A stretch of DNA of 64,000 nt from Mayfieldus sp963781495 (GCA_963781495.1 CAWAFX010000003.1:186001-250000); one strand, 5' to 3'. Shown: positions 1 to 7,875, counted from the first letter of the stretch. Numbers and translations: made by a program. The notes: generated by a model not told the origin, from the letters alone.

Positions 1-467
1 CGGTCCACGTACTGCATCAGCAGGCCTGCCGCATCGAGCAGGGCATCGGTCTCGCCCTCGTCTGCGTGGCGGCGGATCAGCTCCCAGCCGACCTGGCGCC
101 CGACTCCGAAGGCGCGCAGCAGGTCCTCGAGTCGCACCCCCTCCGTTGCCCGCGCGCGGGCCCATTCGCGCAAGGGGTCGAAATCGCTGTCGGGCGGTGC
201 GATACCGGTGCGCAGCCAGCGCTGCCAGCGCCGCAGGTTGCGTTCGACGCCGGCGACGATGTCGGACTGCGAGGAGCCGGAGAGGCGGTCCAGTGACGCG
301 ATCTCGGCCCGGAACTCATCCACCATCTCGCTTCCCGCCTCGGCCAGCGGGATCCGGTCCACGATCGCCGCGACCGCCGCGTAGCGGCTGCGGTCCTCGG
401 CCGCGGCGGCGGCCTCGCCGCCGATCGCGGGCTGCGCCGTCTCCGGATCGCCTGCAGCGCGGGCCAT
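1..467 (-). CDS. PucR-type transcriptional regulator, N-terminal part (runs off window)
   Basis: The leftward frame opens at ATG 467 and is still open at base 1, giving 155 residues. It begins with an Ala-rich stretch and continues as a helical domain ending in the pattern LLRAFGVGRQVGWELIRR. That pattern is typical of the N-terminal RsbRD/CdaR-like domain of PucR regulators, which normally end in a helix-turn-helix lying outside this window. The start sits 19 bases after the stop of the upstream esterase gene, so the two may be co-transcribed. No clear Shine-Dalgarno sequence is visible. Family assignment rests on motif recognition only, and the effector is unknown. Confidence 0.6.
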   Translation of the reverse strand, partial: MARAAGDPETAQPAIGGEAAAAAEDRSRYAAVAAIVDRIPLAEAGSEMVDEFRAEIASLDRLSGSSQSDIVAGVERNLRRWQRWLRTGIAPPDSDFDPLREWARARATEGVRLEDLLRAFGVGRQVGWELIRRHADEGETDALLDAAGLLMQYVD

Positions 468-486
468 CTGAGGAGCCTAATCGGGC

Positions 487-1140
487 TCAGCGATCGCCGA
501 GACAGTCGCCGAGCCAGCTCTGGAGCTGGGGCAGAAACCCGGGATCGACCGAATGACCGATCGGCGACTCGCGATAGAGGACCGGCAGCGATGCCGCCTC
601 CAGTGTCTCCTTCGCGGCGCGGCCGAACTCCACCGAGATGATCGGATCCTCGCTGCCATGGCCGATTGCCACCGGCATCTCGGAGCGGTCGGCGAAGTGC
701 GGCTCGAAGCCCTCGACCGTGGGGATGAAGCCGCTGAGGGCGATGATCCCGGCCGGCGGCGGGCGCTTCGGGCTCAATCCGAGCGCGTAGGACATCACCG
801 TTCCCATCGAGAAGCCGCCGATCACGGTCCGCTCCCATGGAACGCCGAGTTGGCCGGGCAGGGCGTCGTGAAAGCGCTCCAGCAGCGAGAAGCTCCCCCA
901 GAAGGTCTCCGGATCCGGGTAGCCGACCTGCGGCACCGCGTACCAGTGCCAGCCGCCGGGTGGGAGCTGCAGCGGAGCCTGAGGGGTGACGCCGACCAGC
1001 CTGCGTTCGGGATCGAGCGCGTCGATCAGCGGCAGCAGGTCGAGGCGGTCGGTGCCGCGGCCGTGGTGCAACACCAGCGCCCCTTCGGGCTCGCCCGCGG
1101 CGGGGCGGATCTCGTGGGTCAGCAGGTCGAGATCGGACAC
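487..1140 (-). CDS. alpha/beta hydrolase, phospholipase/carboxylesterase family
   Basis: This is a roughly 217-residue cytosolic serine hydrolase. It has an early HHGRGTD strand-loop (oxyanion region), the nucleophile elbow GFSMG, an acidic residue in HGSEDPI and a late His in ESPIGHSVD, in the order Ser-Asp-His expected for the family. Length fits the small carboxylesterase/lysophospholipase group. I chose GTG 1140 because the residues before it look like random Arg-rich sequence; ATG 1185 is an in-frame alternative. It lies just upstream of the PucR-like gene on the same strand. The substrate cannot be told from sequence. Confidence 0.8.
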   Translation of the reverse strand: MSDLDLLTHEIRPAAGEPEGALVLHHGRGTDRLDLLPLIDALDPERRLVGVTPQAPLQLPPGGWHWYAVPQVGYPDPETFWGSFSLLERFHDALPGQLGVPWERTVIGGFSMGTVMSYALGLSPKRPPPAGIIALSGFIPTVEGFEPHFADRSEMPVAIGHGSEDPIISVEFGRAAKETLEAASLPVLYRESPIGHSVDPGFLPQLQSWLGDCLGDR

Positions 1141-1234
1141 GGCGCAGACCGTATCCCGCCTCGCACGCGGACGCTCAGCGCGCATTTAGCTGCGCCTGAG
1201 GCGGCGGTCAGGATGGGGCGCTACCGATGGTTGG

Positions 1235-2125
1235 ATGCGACGTGCGATCTCCACCCTGGTGGCCCTGGGGCTGGCGGTGATCGTCTTCGGCCTGGTCGCC
1301 GACCGCGACCGCGCGGCCGACATCGACCCGGCCCATGCGCCGCGCTTTTCCCACGTCGCCGTGGTCGTGCTCGAGAACCGCGGCTACAAGGTTCTGCGCG
1401 GCGGGCAGGCGCCCTATCTGGATTCGCTCGCCCGCCGCAGCGGGCTCGAGACCCGCTACTTCGGCGTCAGCCACCCGTCGTTGCCGAACTACCTTGCCTT
1501 GACCGCCGGCGCCACCTTCCACCTTGGCCGCGATTGCCACTGCCAGGTCGACCGAACCAGCCTCTTCGACCAGCTCGACGCGGCGCGGATTCCCTGGAAG
1601 GCCTATTTCGAGGGGGGCCTGCCCGACACCGGCCGGGTCGATCCCTTCCTGCATTACGAGGCCTCGACCGATGGAGCCACGCTCGGCCACATCGCCGGCT
1701 TCGGGCAGCTCTCACAGGACGTTGCGCGGCGCCAGCTTCCCCGCTTCTCCTGGATAACCCTTGGTCTCTGCCATGACGGGCACTACTGCTCTACCGGCTT
1801 CAGCGACCGCTACCTGTCCCATTTCATACCGCCGCTGCTGCATGCGGTCGGTCCGCACGGAATCGTCTTCATCACCTGGGACGAGGGGACCAGCAATCGC
1901 GGTCTCGGGCCCGGTCCGGGCGGCGGCCACGTGCCCCTGATCGCGGCCGGGGGAGGGGCGCTGCCCCATTCGCGCTCGCGACGGCCCGCCGACCACTACA
2001 CGTTGCTGCACACGATCGAGGATTCCTTCGGCCTGCCGCCGCTGCGCCGGGCGGCTGCGGCGCCGGTCGCGCCCGTCAACCAATTGCTGGCGGCGCCGGT
2101 TCATTCGGCGCCGGCGCGAGGCTAG
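1235..2125 (+). CDS. Secreted phosphoesterase (acid phosphatase/phospholipase C-like)
   Basis: This 296-residue protein has an N-terminal hydrophobic anchor or signal (residues 5-22). It then shows hallmarks of the bacterial phosphoesterase family PF04185: VVVLENRGY near residue 45 (metal-binding Glu-Asn), SHPSLPNYLALTAG near residue 80, and FITWDEG near residue 210 followed by a Gly-rich loop and a late HY. The family hydrolyses phosphomonoesters or phospholipids outside the cell. The C-terminus is Ala/Pro-rich. It is divergent from the esterase gene and convergent with the sigma factor gene, whose stop lies about 10 bases away. The exact substrate is unknown. Confidence 0.8.
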   Translation: MRRAISTLVALGLAVIVFGLVADRDRAADIDPAHAPRFSHVAVVVLENRGYKVLRGGQAPYLDSLARRSGLETRYFGVSHPSLPNYLALTAGATFHLGRDCHCQVDRTSLFDQLDAARIPWKAYFEGGLPDTGRVDPFLHYEASTDGATLGHIAGFGQLSQDVARRQLPRFSWITLGLCHDGHYCSTGFSDRYLSHFIPPLLHAVGPHGIVFITWDEGTSNRGLGPGPGGGHVPLIAAGGGALPHSRSRRPADHYTLLHTIEDSFGLPPLRRAAAAPVAPVNQLLAAPVHSAPARG

Positions 2126-2134
2126 GGCCCGGCC

Positions 2135-3535
2135 TCAGGGGGCTTGGGAATTTTCGCTCTGCGCCTGGGCCGGCGGCGTGGGGGTGACCGGGGGGCTGTG
2201 CTTCGGAACCGGAACTGGCTTCGGAGCCGAGCTCGGCGCCGCCGGGTGGCCGGCCTTTGCGCCTGTGACCGGGGGCACCGGATGAGCATGGGCGGGCGGC
2301 GAGGGATTCGCCGGCGCGTGGCTCTTGCCGAAATCGGAATGGCCGCGCGGTCCGGCGGGCGGCCCGCCCGGATGCGAGACACCGGCGGCGGACTTCGAAT
2401 GGCCGCCGGAATGTCCTTGGCTGCGCGGGCGCCCCGCACCCCTACCGGGATCTGCCCGCGCTCCCGGCCCGGCGTCTTTCGCGGTTGGCGAGACGGCGCC
2501 CGGCTCGCTTCTCGCGGCGCCTGCCGGCGCCGCGCTCTGGGCCGATCCGGCCCGAACCGGGCTCGACTTGCTCGAGCCTGCGCCAGGGACGGGGTCGATC
2601 ACTCCCGTCACCTCGCCGGCTCCGACGACCACCGTTGCAGTGGCGACGACCGCCGCCGCGGACTTCAACGCCGTCGAGCCGGCCACGACCTTGCCGCCGC
2701 CGCCGAGGGCGCCGAGCAGCCCACCGGACCCGCCACCGGCATGGCCGGAGCCGAGGATCTGCTGCAGCAGGCCGGCCGCGGCAAGCGCCGGCATCGGGGG
2801 CGCGAGAGCGGCAAAGTCCGCCTTGCGCTCGCGAATCGCCTCGCGGAAGTCGCGACAGTCCTCGCAGGCGCGCAGATGCGCGCGCAACTTGCGGCCGCGC
2901 AGCACCCGCCCGTCGCCGGACGAGATCGCCCGTTTTGCCTGCTCACATCGCATCTCGCGTCCTTCGGCCAGCTCCTGCAGCGCGATCCGCGCCTCGTAGA
3001 CGGTCTGCCGGGCGGCCTCCGCCGAAGTGCCGAATACGGCCCCGATTCCCGCGTATTCCATCCCGTTCAGCTCCCGCATCACAAGCGCGCTCCGCTGACG
3101 TTCGGGCAGGTTTCGAAGATCGCCGACCAGCTGGCGCAGGCGCTGCCGTGTTTCGGCCCGCTGTTCCGGCAGCGAGGCCGGTCCCGCCGGCTCTTCCTCG
3201 CTCAGCTCGGCGGACTGAGAGCGCTGGCGAATCAGCGCGACCGCCTCGTTGTGGGCGATCCGAAACAGCCAGGCCCGCAAGGCGATCTGCCGCGACTCGC
3301 CCGGCAGCGCGCGCATCACCTTCAACATCGTGTTCTGGATCGCGTCGGCGGCATCCTCCTCGCTGCCGAGGATTGCCCTGCAGTAGCGGTAGAGGTCCTG
3401 GTGATAGCGCTGGAAGATCGCCGCGAAGGCGCGGCGTTCTCCACGCATCGCGATCCGTACCAGGCGGGCGTCGGACGCCAGACGTAGTGGTCTCGCTCTC
3501 GGCTGGCCAACATGGCGCAGCGCTGCTTCGCTCAT
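2135..3535 (-). CDS. ECF-type sigma factor fused to zinc-binding, probably membrane-anchored tail
   Basis: The 466 residues fall into four parts. Residues 25-105 are sigma region 2 (FQRYHQDLYRYCRAILGSEE, then an AWLFRIAHN stretch). Residues 125-190 are region 4 with the LPERQRSALVMRELNGMEY helix-turn-helix. Residues 195-230 hold Cys197, His220, Cys224 and Cys227, resembling the HxxxCxxC of zf-HC2 anti-sigma domains. Next come a Gly-rich linker, a weak hydrophobic segment near 288-312 and a long Pro/Ala/Ser/His-rich tail. A sigma factor carrying its own anti-sigma-like zinc motif and membrane segment is unusual, since these are normally two genes. ATG 3535 has a GAGAAG ribosome site. The region between it and the divergent small-protein gene holds a long inverted repeat. 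Confidence 0.8.
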   Translation of the reverse strand: MSEAALRHVGQPRARPLRLASDARLVRIAMRGERRAFAAIFQRYHQDLYRYCRAILGSEEDAADAIQNTMLKVMRALPGESRQIALRAWLFRIAHNEAVALIRQRSQSAELSEEEPAGPASLPEQRAETRQRLRQLVGDLRNLPERQRSALVMRELNGMEYAGIGAVFGTSAEAARQTVYEARIALQELAEGREMRCEQAKRAISSGDGRVLRGRKLRAHLRACEDCRDFREAIRERKADFAALAPPMPALAAAGLLQQILGSGHAGGGSGGLLGALGGGGKVVAGSTALKSAAAVVATATVVVGAGEVTGVIDPVPGAGSSKSSPVRAGSAQSAAPAGAARSEPGAVSPTAKDAGPGARADPGRGAGRPRSQGHSGGHSKSAAGVSHPGGPPAGPRGHSDFGKSHAPANPSPPAHAHPVPPVTGAKAGHPAAPSSAPKPVPVPKHSPPVTPTPPAQAQSENSQAP

Positions 3536-3594
3536 TGCTTCTCATTATCGGTGCCAGCTGCCAATCGACTGAGTTCGTAGTCGCAACCTCTGGG

Positions 3595-3687
3595 GCAACA
3601 ACGGCGGCCGGCCGGCGGCGTCAGGGCCTTTATCTGGCCGCAATCGCGAGATAGGCCCTGACGCCGGTCCCGCGCGGCCGTTGTTGC
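3595..3687. repeat. Long imperfect inverted repeat in a divergent promoter region
   Basis: The left arm 3595-3635 and right arm 3649-3687 are near-complementary. The outer 11 bases (GCAACAACGGC) and an inner 13 bases (GGCGTCAGGGCCT) match exactly and flank a GC-rich mismatched section; the loop is about 13 bases. It lies between the divergent sigma factor gene and the small secreted-protein gene, about 50 bases before the latter's start. It could be an RNA hairpin in the 5' leader, a protein-binding palindrome, or a remnant of a small mobile repeat. It has no T-tract, so a simple terminator is less likely. Confidence 0.75.
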
Positions 3688-3738
3688 TGCGTACACGTCG
3701 AACGGCCCCGATCCGGGATCCGTTCCCAAGGAGGCAAG

Positions 3739-4161
3739 ATGAAGCACCTCAGCAGGCTCGCACTGGTCATCGGGGCACTGGCCCTGAGCGCGGCGCCGGC
3801 CCTCGCGGCCACGCCGGATAACCAGGGCACGTCGCATAAGCCCGACAATCCGGGGCATTCGCACTTCCCGGCGAATACGCCGGGCCCGAGCGCCGGTCTG
3901 CCGGCCAAGGCAAAGGCCTACGGGTTCTATTGCCAGGGCGAGAGCAAGAAGCACGTCAAGGGCGAGAAGGGAACGCCGTTCTCCGTGTGTGTGACGGGGA
4001 TGGCCAAGCTCGCCAACGGCAGCACCGACAACCCCCGCACCGCCTGTCTCGGGGAAAGCAAGAAGCACGTCGACGGGGAGAAGGGGACCCCCTTCAGCCA
4101 GTGCGTCTCCGCCGGGGCGAAGCTGAACCACGACCAGTCCGAGGACCAGTCCAGCAACTAA
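3739..4161 (+). CDS. Small secreted protein with two copies of a GESKKHV motif
   Basis: This 140-residue protein has a clear signal peptide (positive start, hydrophobic core, AAPALAA cleavage region) and a near-perfect AAGGAGG ribosome site five bases before ATG. After a His/Pro-rich stretch there are two tandem copies of a roughly 40-residue unit. Each unit has a Cys, then GESKKHV.GEKGTPFS, then a second Cys-Val and an AKL. The paired cysteines suggest a disulfide in each repeat. I do not recognise a named family. A canonical terminator follows. Its placement beside the fused sigma factor makes it a possible target of that factor, which is inference. Confidence 0.8.
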   Translation: MKHLSRLALVIGALALSAAPALAATPDNQGTSHKPDNPGHSHFPANTPGPSAGLPAKAKAYGFYCQGESKKHVKGEKGTPFSVCVTGMAKLANGSTDNPRTACLGESKKHVDGEKGTPFSQCVSAGAKLNHDQSEDQSSN

Positions 4162-4190
4162 GACGTCGGGGAACGCACCTCCCGAACGAG

Positions 4191-4230
4191 CGAGCCGCCC
4201 GAGCCACCTCTCGCGGCGGCTCGTTTCGTT
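4191..4230 (+). terminator. Rho-independent terminator after the small secreted protein gene
   Basis: The stem CGAGCCGCC (4191-4199) pairs with GGCGGCTCG (4215-4223) across a 15-base loop, followed by a T-rich run TTTCGTT. It begins 29 bases after the stop codon. Confidence 0.75.
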
Positions 4231-4284
4231 GCGGGGCGTGCCGCAGCTGCTGCGCTCGATAATCGGCGTTATGTCGACCTGAGC

Positions 4285-4413
4285 AGGAAGGGCCCCCGGC
4301 TATGGTGATTAACCCGGCGGCCGGCGGCCCTCGGCTTAGCCAGCCATGCCACGGCCCTAAGCTCGGGCCCCCGGCCACCGGGTCCACTCAGTCGTCGGCT
4401 TAGGGCCCTTCCT
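4285..4413. other. Candidate structured RNA or palindromic element in a gene-free stretch
   Basis: Perfect 11-base arms AGGAAGGGCCC (4285-4295) and GGGCCCTTCCT (4403-4413) close a 107-base interior. The interior contains further pairing, notably GGCTTAG near 4332 with CTAAGC near 4366; the latter can also pair with GCTTAGGGC near 4399, allowing alternative folds. No protein-coding frame with normal codon use covers it. I compared it by eye with RNase P, tmRNA, SRP RNA and the c-di-AMP riboswitch and saw none of their conserved motifs. The strand is undetermined because the outer stem is symmetrical. Confidence 0.45.
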
Positions 4414-4864
4414 TCACATGCCCGGTCGACATCCTGAGCAAGTTGGCGGTATTTCGCCCGGTTGGTGGGATTTGGCTCCCTGCTGGGGAAAGTCGGGTCT
4501 GATTCCGAGGCCTCTGGCCTTCCGGGGGCCGTTCGAGGCGCTTAGGAGGGCTTAGAGAGGCTCGCTTTTTCGACCAGCCATTACCGCTTTAGGAGATCGC
4601 GGGCATCCGGCGTATGCGCTCGCCGATCCTCGGATCGCCGGCTCGGTTCGAGCTATCGCGGCGATCGGGCTCTCACACACATGCGCGTCGCCGCACTTCG
4701 GAGTCTTGTCGCGTCATCCGCTGCGGTGGATCCCCCGGGGCAACGGCGCCAGGCCCCGCCGTCCGTGTCCCCCGCCTTGCGCCCCGGGTTTACCGGTTAT
4801 GGGGAGCCGACCGATTCCTTTGCAGTCGGCGACCGGCGGCGCTTCCCGCGGCCCCCTGGCGATG
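4414..4864. other. Gene-free stretch
   Basis: No frame here has the codon bias of the neighbouring genes, and I see no RNA gene I can name. There are minor hairpins, for example CGATCC/GGATCG near 4622-4636, and a T-run near 4565. A sequence similar to GTCGACCTGAGCA at 4273 recurs as GTCGACATCCTGAGCA near 4426, flanking the structured element. Confidence 0.5.
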
Positions 4865-4880
4865 CCAGCGCTAGCGCTGG
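4865..4880 (-). terminator. Perfect 16-base palindrome over a stop codon
   Basis: CCAGCGCTAGCGCTGG is fully self-complementary and contains the TAG stop of the leftward gene ending at 4871. It may act as a weak hairpin terminator or be chance, as there is no T-run behind it. Confidence 0.35.
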
Positions 4881-5326
4881 TGCGGGAACGGCGTATCGAC
4901 GACGTAGTCGGCGCGGCCGGCCTGGATCCAGCGCCCCAGCTGTGTCTCGGCGCTGCGATCGGCGATCACCACCCGGCCCTTGATGCACCGCCCGACCTCG
5001 ACCAGCGCCGCTTCGGAGACGAAGCGAAACAGGCGCGCCTCGTCGTGCGGCTCCTCGTCGTCACCGGAGTGCCGGCGCGCCGCCTCGACGATCCAGCGCT
5101 CCCAGATCTTCTGGTTCGGCTCCACCGCGGGAACCCACTGGACGTCGATCGCGACCATTCCGTCGCCCTGTGGGGTGCCGACGATCGCAGCTCCGGTGCG
5201 GATGCCCTCGATACCGCCGATCCGGAAGCGCAGCGGCACGTAGACGTTCGGGGTCGCGCTGCGAGTCGCGACGCGGCCGCCCTCAGCGGCGACAATCCCT
5301 CCTTGCGGACCTGTTTCGCGCATCAA
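4871..5326 (-). CDS. Uncharacterised protein, paralog of its neighbour (copy 1)
   Basis: This is a 151-residue soluble protein with no signal peptide or membrane segment. The best-conserved blocks shared with the adjacent gene are Y.P...RIGG near residue 30, AAIVGTPQGDG.VAIDV near 47, a P..IW.RW..EAAR.H block near 72, and VEVGR...G.V near 110 before a W...GRA end. The two genes look like a tandem duplication that has diverged substantially. I do not recognise the family and no catalytic motif is obvious. A 16-base palindrome covers its stop. Confidence 0.7.
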   Translation of the reverse strand: MMRETGPQGGIVAAEGGRVATRSATPNVYVPLRFRIGGIEGIRTGAAIVGTPQGDGMVAIDVQWVPAVEPNQKIWERWIVEAARRHSGDDEEPHDEARLFRFVSEAALVEVGRCIKGRVVIADRSAETQLGRWIQAGRADYVVDTPFPHQR

Positions 5327-5348
5327 TGCGCCTCCAATTCGTTGACGA

Positions 5349-5816
5349 CTAGGTCAGCGAGTCCCAGCTCTGGGACGAACCCTCGGCCGCGAACGCGGCC
5401 CGCCCGGCCTCGATCCAGGCCGACAGCTCGCCGCCCACCGCGTTGGTCCCGACCAGGACCTGACCGGTGTCGTAGCGGCCGACCTCGACCAGCTCGTCCT
5501 CGGAGACGAGCGCGGTGTGGGTCTCGGAAGCGATCAGCTCGTCCTCACCGGCGGTGTGCTGGCGCGCCGCCTCGGCGACCCATCTGCCCCAGATCGCCGG
5601 CGTCGGATCGACGTAGTGCGTCACAGCGACGTCGATCGCGACCTGGCCGTCGCCCTGCGGCGTACCGACGATCGCCGCCCCGGCGGGAACATTCGCCAGG
5701 CCGCCGATCCGGGTCCGCCGTGGCACGTAGATCGACGGCGTCCGGCTCCTGGTGATCGTGAGCTCGTCCTGCGCGATCGCCACCGCGGCTGTCTGCTGCA
5801 AGATCGCTTCCTGCAT
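5349..5816 (-). CDS. Uncharacterised protein, paralog of its neighbour (copy 2)
   Basis: This 155-residue protein shares the block order of copy 1: YVPRRTRIGG, AAIVGTPQGDGQVAIDV, PAIWGRWVAEAARQH, a Glu/Asp-rich middle and VEVGRYDTGQV. I chose ATG 5816 because the in-frame sequence upstream lacks conserved residues and reaches into the permease gene. It is the promoter-proximal member of the leftward pair, with 22 bases separating the two. The identical GTPQGDG loop in both suggests a functional turn or ligand site, but this is only inference. Function is unknown. Confidence 0.7.
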   Translation of the reverse strand: MQEAILQQTAAVAIAQDELTITRSRTPSIYVPRRTRIGGLANVPAGAAIVGTPQGDGQVAIDVAVTHYVDPTPAIWGRWVAEAARQHTAGEDELIASETHTALVSEDELVEVGRYDTGQVLVGTNAVGGELSAWIEAGRAAFAAEGSSQSWDSLT

Positions 5817-5865
5817 GTGGCGATTGTCGTCGATGCGACGCCTGGCTCCAAGGTCGATGGACGTA

Positions 5866-6936
5866 TTACTGAGAACTTGGTAGCTCGGCCCCATTTTGGG
5901 CGTCGCGCAGGCGCCAGAGGACGATGAACACCGCCAGCCCAAACAGATTGAGGAAGAGCTTGTAGTCGAGCTGGACCGAGCCGAAGATGTCGTCGCGGCT
6001 CGGTCGGCTGGTGGGGATCAGCCCGGCGGCGCTGAACAGCCCGTCGACGATCAGCGCCGCGACGATCATCGTCAGCAGCATCAGCGCCGTGATCCGCAGT
6101 GCGTAGGGCCAGCCGTAGTACTTGCGGTAAGCGGAGATGATCGGCAGCACGATCAGGTCGGCGAAGATGAACGCCATCACGCCGGCGAAGCTGATCCCGC
6201 CCGACCACAGCACCGCGGCCAGCGGCACGTTGCCGATCGAGCAGACGAAGCTGAGGACGGCGATCAGCGGCCCCGCGATCACGTTTTCGATCGCCTCCAG
6301 CGCCGGGGGCGCGTCGGTGATGAACAGCCCGTTGAAGAAGTCGTTGCCGAGCAGGCCGATGAATCCGGCGAGCAGAAAGCCGATCGCGATCTCCTTCCAG
6401 AGCATGCGCCAATCGGCGCGGAAGTTGGCCGCCACCTCGGCCCAGGCGGCGGCCGAGGCGAGCCGCCGGCGCCAGCTCATCGACGTCGACGCCGCCTGAT
6501 GCTCGTGGCCGCCCTCTGCCTGCCGCGCATGCTCGCGCGCCTGCTCCTCGAGGCGCGGCGAGACGAAGAGCCGCAGCGCCGTCGCCATCAAGACGATCAT
6601 CACGATCCCGCCCACGTACTCAGCGAGGGTGAACTGCCAGCCGATCAGAACCCAGAGGACCAGCCCCAGCTCCCAGACGAGGTTGGTCGATGCGAACTGG
6701 AAGGCCAGCGACGCGGCCGCCGAGGCCCCTTTGGCGAACAGCGAGCGGGCGATCGCGATCGCTGCATAGGAGCAGGAGGACGAGGCCGCCCCGAGTCCCG
6801 TCGCCCAGGCGACCGGACGTGGGCCGCTTCCCGCCAGGGTCGCCTCGATGCGGTCGCGCGGGACCCACGCCTGCACGATCGCCGAGATCGCGAATCCGAG
6901 CACCAGCGCCCACCAGACCTGGTAGGCCATCAGCAA
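5866..6936 (-). CDS. YraQ/ArsP-like permease (PF03773 family)
   Basis: This is a polytopic membrane protein of at least 356 residues with two blocks of four or so transmembrane helices separated by a His/Glu-rich cytoplasmic linker (HARQAEGGHEHQAAS). Conserved family features include GLGAASSSCSYAAIAIARSL near residue 50 and a mirrored second-half motif SFVCSIGNVPLAAVLW near 220. Relatives are permeases of the group that includes organoarsenical exporters, but the substrate here is unknown. TTG 6936 is the nearest recognised start. Homology seems to continue upstream (FIDTVGDGLRQ), so a non-standard start a few codons earlier is likely. Confidence 0.8.
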   Translation of the reverse strand: MLMAYQVWWALVLGFAISAIVQAWVPRDRIEATLAGSGPRPVAWATGLGAASSSCSYAAIAIARSLFAKGASAAASLAFQFASTNLVWELGLVLWVLIGWQFTLAEYVGGIVMIVLMATALRLFVSPRLEEQAREHARQAEGGHEHQAASTSMSWRRRLASAAAWAEVAANFRADWRMLWKEIAIGFLLAGFIGLLGNDFFNGLFITDAPPALEAIENVIAGPLIAVLSFVCSIGNVPLAAVLWSGGISFAGVMAFIFADLIVLPIISAYRKYYGWPYALRITALMLLTMIVAALIVDGLFSAAGLIPTSRPSRDDIFGSVQLDYKLFLNLFGLAVFIVLWRLRDAQNGAELPSSQ

Positions 6937-6977
6937 GGACTGACGCAGCCCGTCCCCGACCGTGTCGATGAACCCGC

Positions 6978-7409
6978 TCAGGCTGGGATCCGCTTGCGCT
7001 CCTGGCGCCGGACCTCTTCCCAGTAACGGCGCTCGAAGTCACCCCAGTCGATCGGCAGAGGCGAGGGATCGTCTCCCGACGAGGGGCCGGGCTCGTCGCC
7101 GCCAGCCTCCTCTCCCCCTTCGCCGCCGTCGGGACGGCTGTGCAGCAACATCGCGCAGGAGCTGGTCGCCATCACGGCGAGTGCGTAGGCACACCCCTTG
7201 GCCAGCTCAGACGCGGTCTCCATCGCCCAGATCATCGCCGGCACGAAGGCCATCGTGCAGATGACGGCAACAGCCGCTATCGCGGTTCGGTCAGGCTCGC
7301 GACAACCCCAAGCCCAACCCCCGAGAATGAACAACGGCGGGAAGACGTAGAGCACGTAGTTCAGATTAGCGCCGCCGGGGCGTGCTCGCGGTCCCGGCCC
7401 GTGCCTCAT
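6978..7409 (-). CDS. Small membrane protein of unknown function
   Basis: This 143-residue protein has three hydrophobic helices (about 20-37, 48-66 and 72-90) followed by an acidic, Gly/Asp-rich soluble tail and a charged end (RRYWEEVRRQERKR). ATG 7409 overlaps the stop of the upstream gene by four bases (ATGA), and codon use changes there, so I reject the longer in-frame extension. It sits between a small soluble gene and the permease, in one leftward run. No family is recognised. It might be an accessory subunit of the permease, which is inference from adjacency only. Confidence 0.65.
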   Translation of the reverse strand: MRHGPGPRARPGGANLNYVLYVFPPLFILGGWAWGCREPDRTAIAAVAVICTMAFVPAMIWAMETASELAKGCAYALAVMATSSCAMLLHSRPDGGEGGEEAGGDEPGPSSGDDPSPLPIDWGDFERRYWEEVRRQERKRIPA

Positions 7410-7696
7410 CCGTGGCCCAGTTCGGCGGCGATCCTGTCGGCGTAGAAGTCCTCCCACTTCTGGTCTGGTCCCTGCGTCGTGTAGTCCTTGTCGAGCTTGA
7501 CCAGTGTGTAGACGAGCTCGCTGCGGACCGGGGCGCCGCCGAGTAGATCGGGAAGCTCGGAGAGGTTCACGAGCCAGTCCGCGTACCACGACGCCCAGTC
7601 GTCGTCCGCTCCGTCGCTGATCCGGAACACTCGATGGTGGGTCTCCCCCGCTTCGTGCAGCAGCTCGCTGATCTTGCCGGCTGCGTCCTCGCTCAT
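7406..7696 (-). CDS. Small acidic soluble protein of unknown function
   Basis: The product has 96 residues, and the ribosome site AGGAGG lies five bases before ATG 7696, fixing the start. It is rich in aromatic and acidic residues, with DWASWYADWLVNLSELPDLL in the middle and YADRIAAELG at the end. There is no membrane segment. It is first in a leftward run with the 143-residue membrane protein and the YraQ-like permease, and is divergent from the ECF sigma gene. I do not recognise the family. Confidence 0.75.
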   Translation of the reverse strand: MSEDAAGKISELLHEAGETHHRVFRISDGADDDWASWYADWLVNLSELPDLLGGAPVRSELVYTLVKLDKDYTTQGPDQKWEDFYADRIAAELGHG

Positions 7697-7875
7697 TCGA
7701 TCCTCCTGATCGTCGTTGACCGCGGCCGCGATGGCCGCAGATCGTCCGGTCTGGCGCGCGCCGCCGCTGTTACGCCTGTAACGGGGCGGCGGCCCGAGGC
7801 GACTGAAGAGGGATGAGCTCGCTGGCCCTCCCACTCTTCGCCCCCCTCGCCCCGAGGCGCGAATATACCCCCGCC

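Noticed and set aside
553..1776. Long open frame on the plus strand over the esterase and phosphoesterase genes
   Set aside because: It is antisense or out of frame to genes with clear motifs; its translation is Arg/Ala/Gly noise typical of GC-rich shadows.
4285..4413. Known RNA classes (RNase P, tmRNA, SRP RNA, c-di-AMP riboswitch)
   Set aside because: None of their conserved core sequences was seen, so the element was left unnamed.
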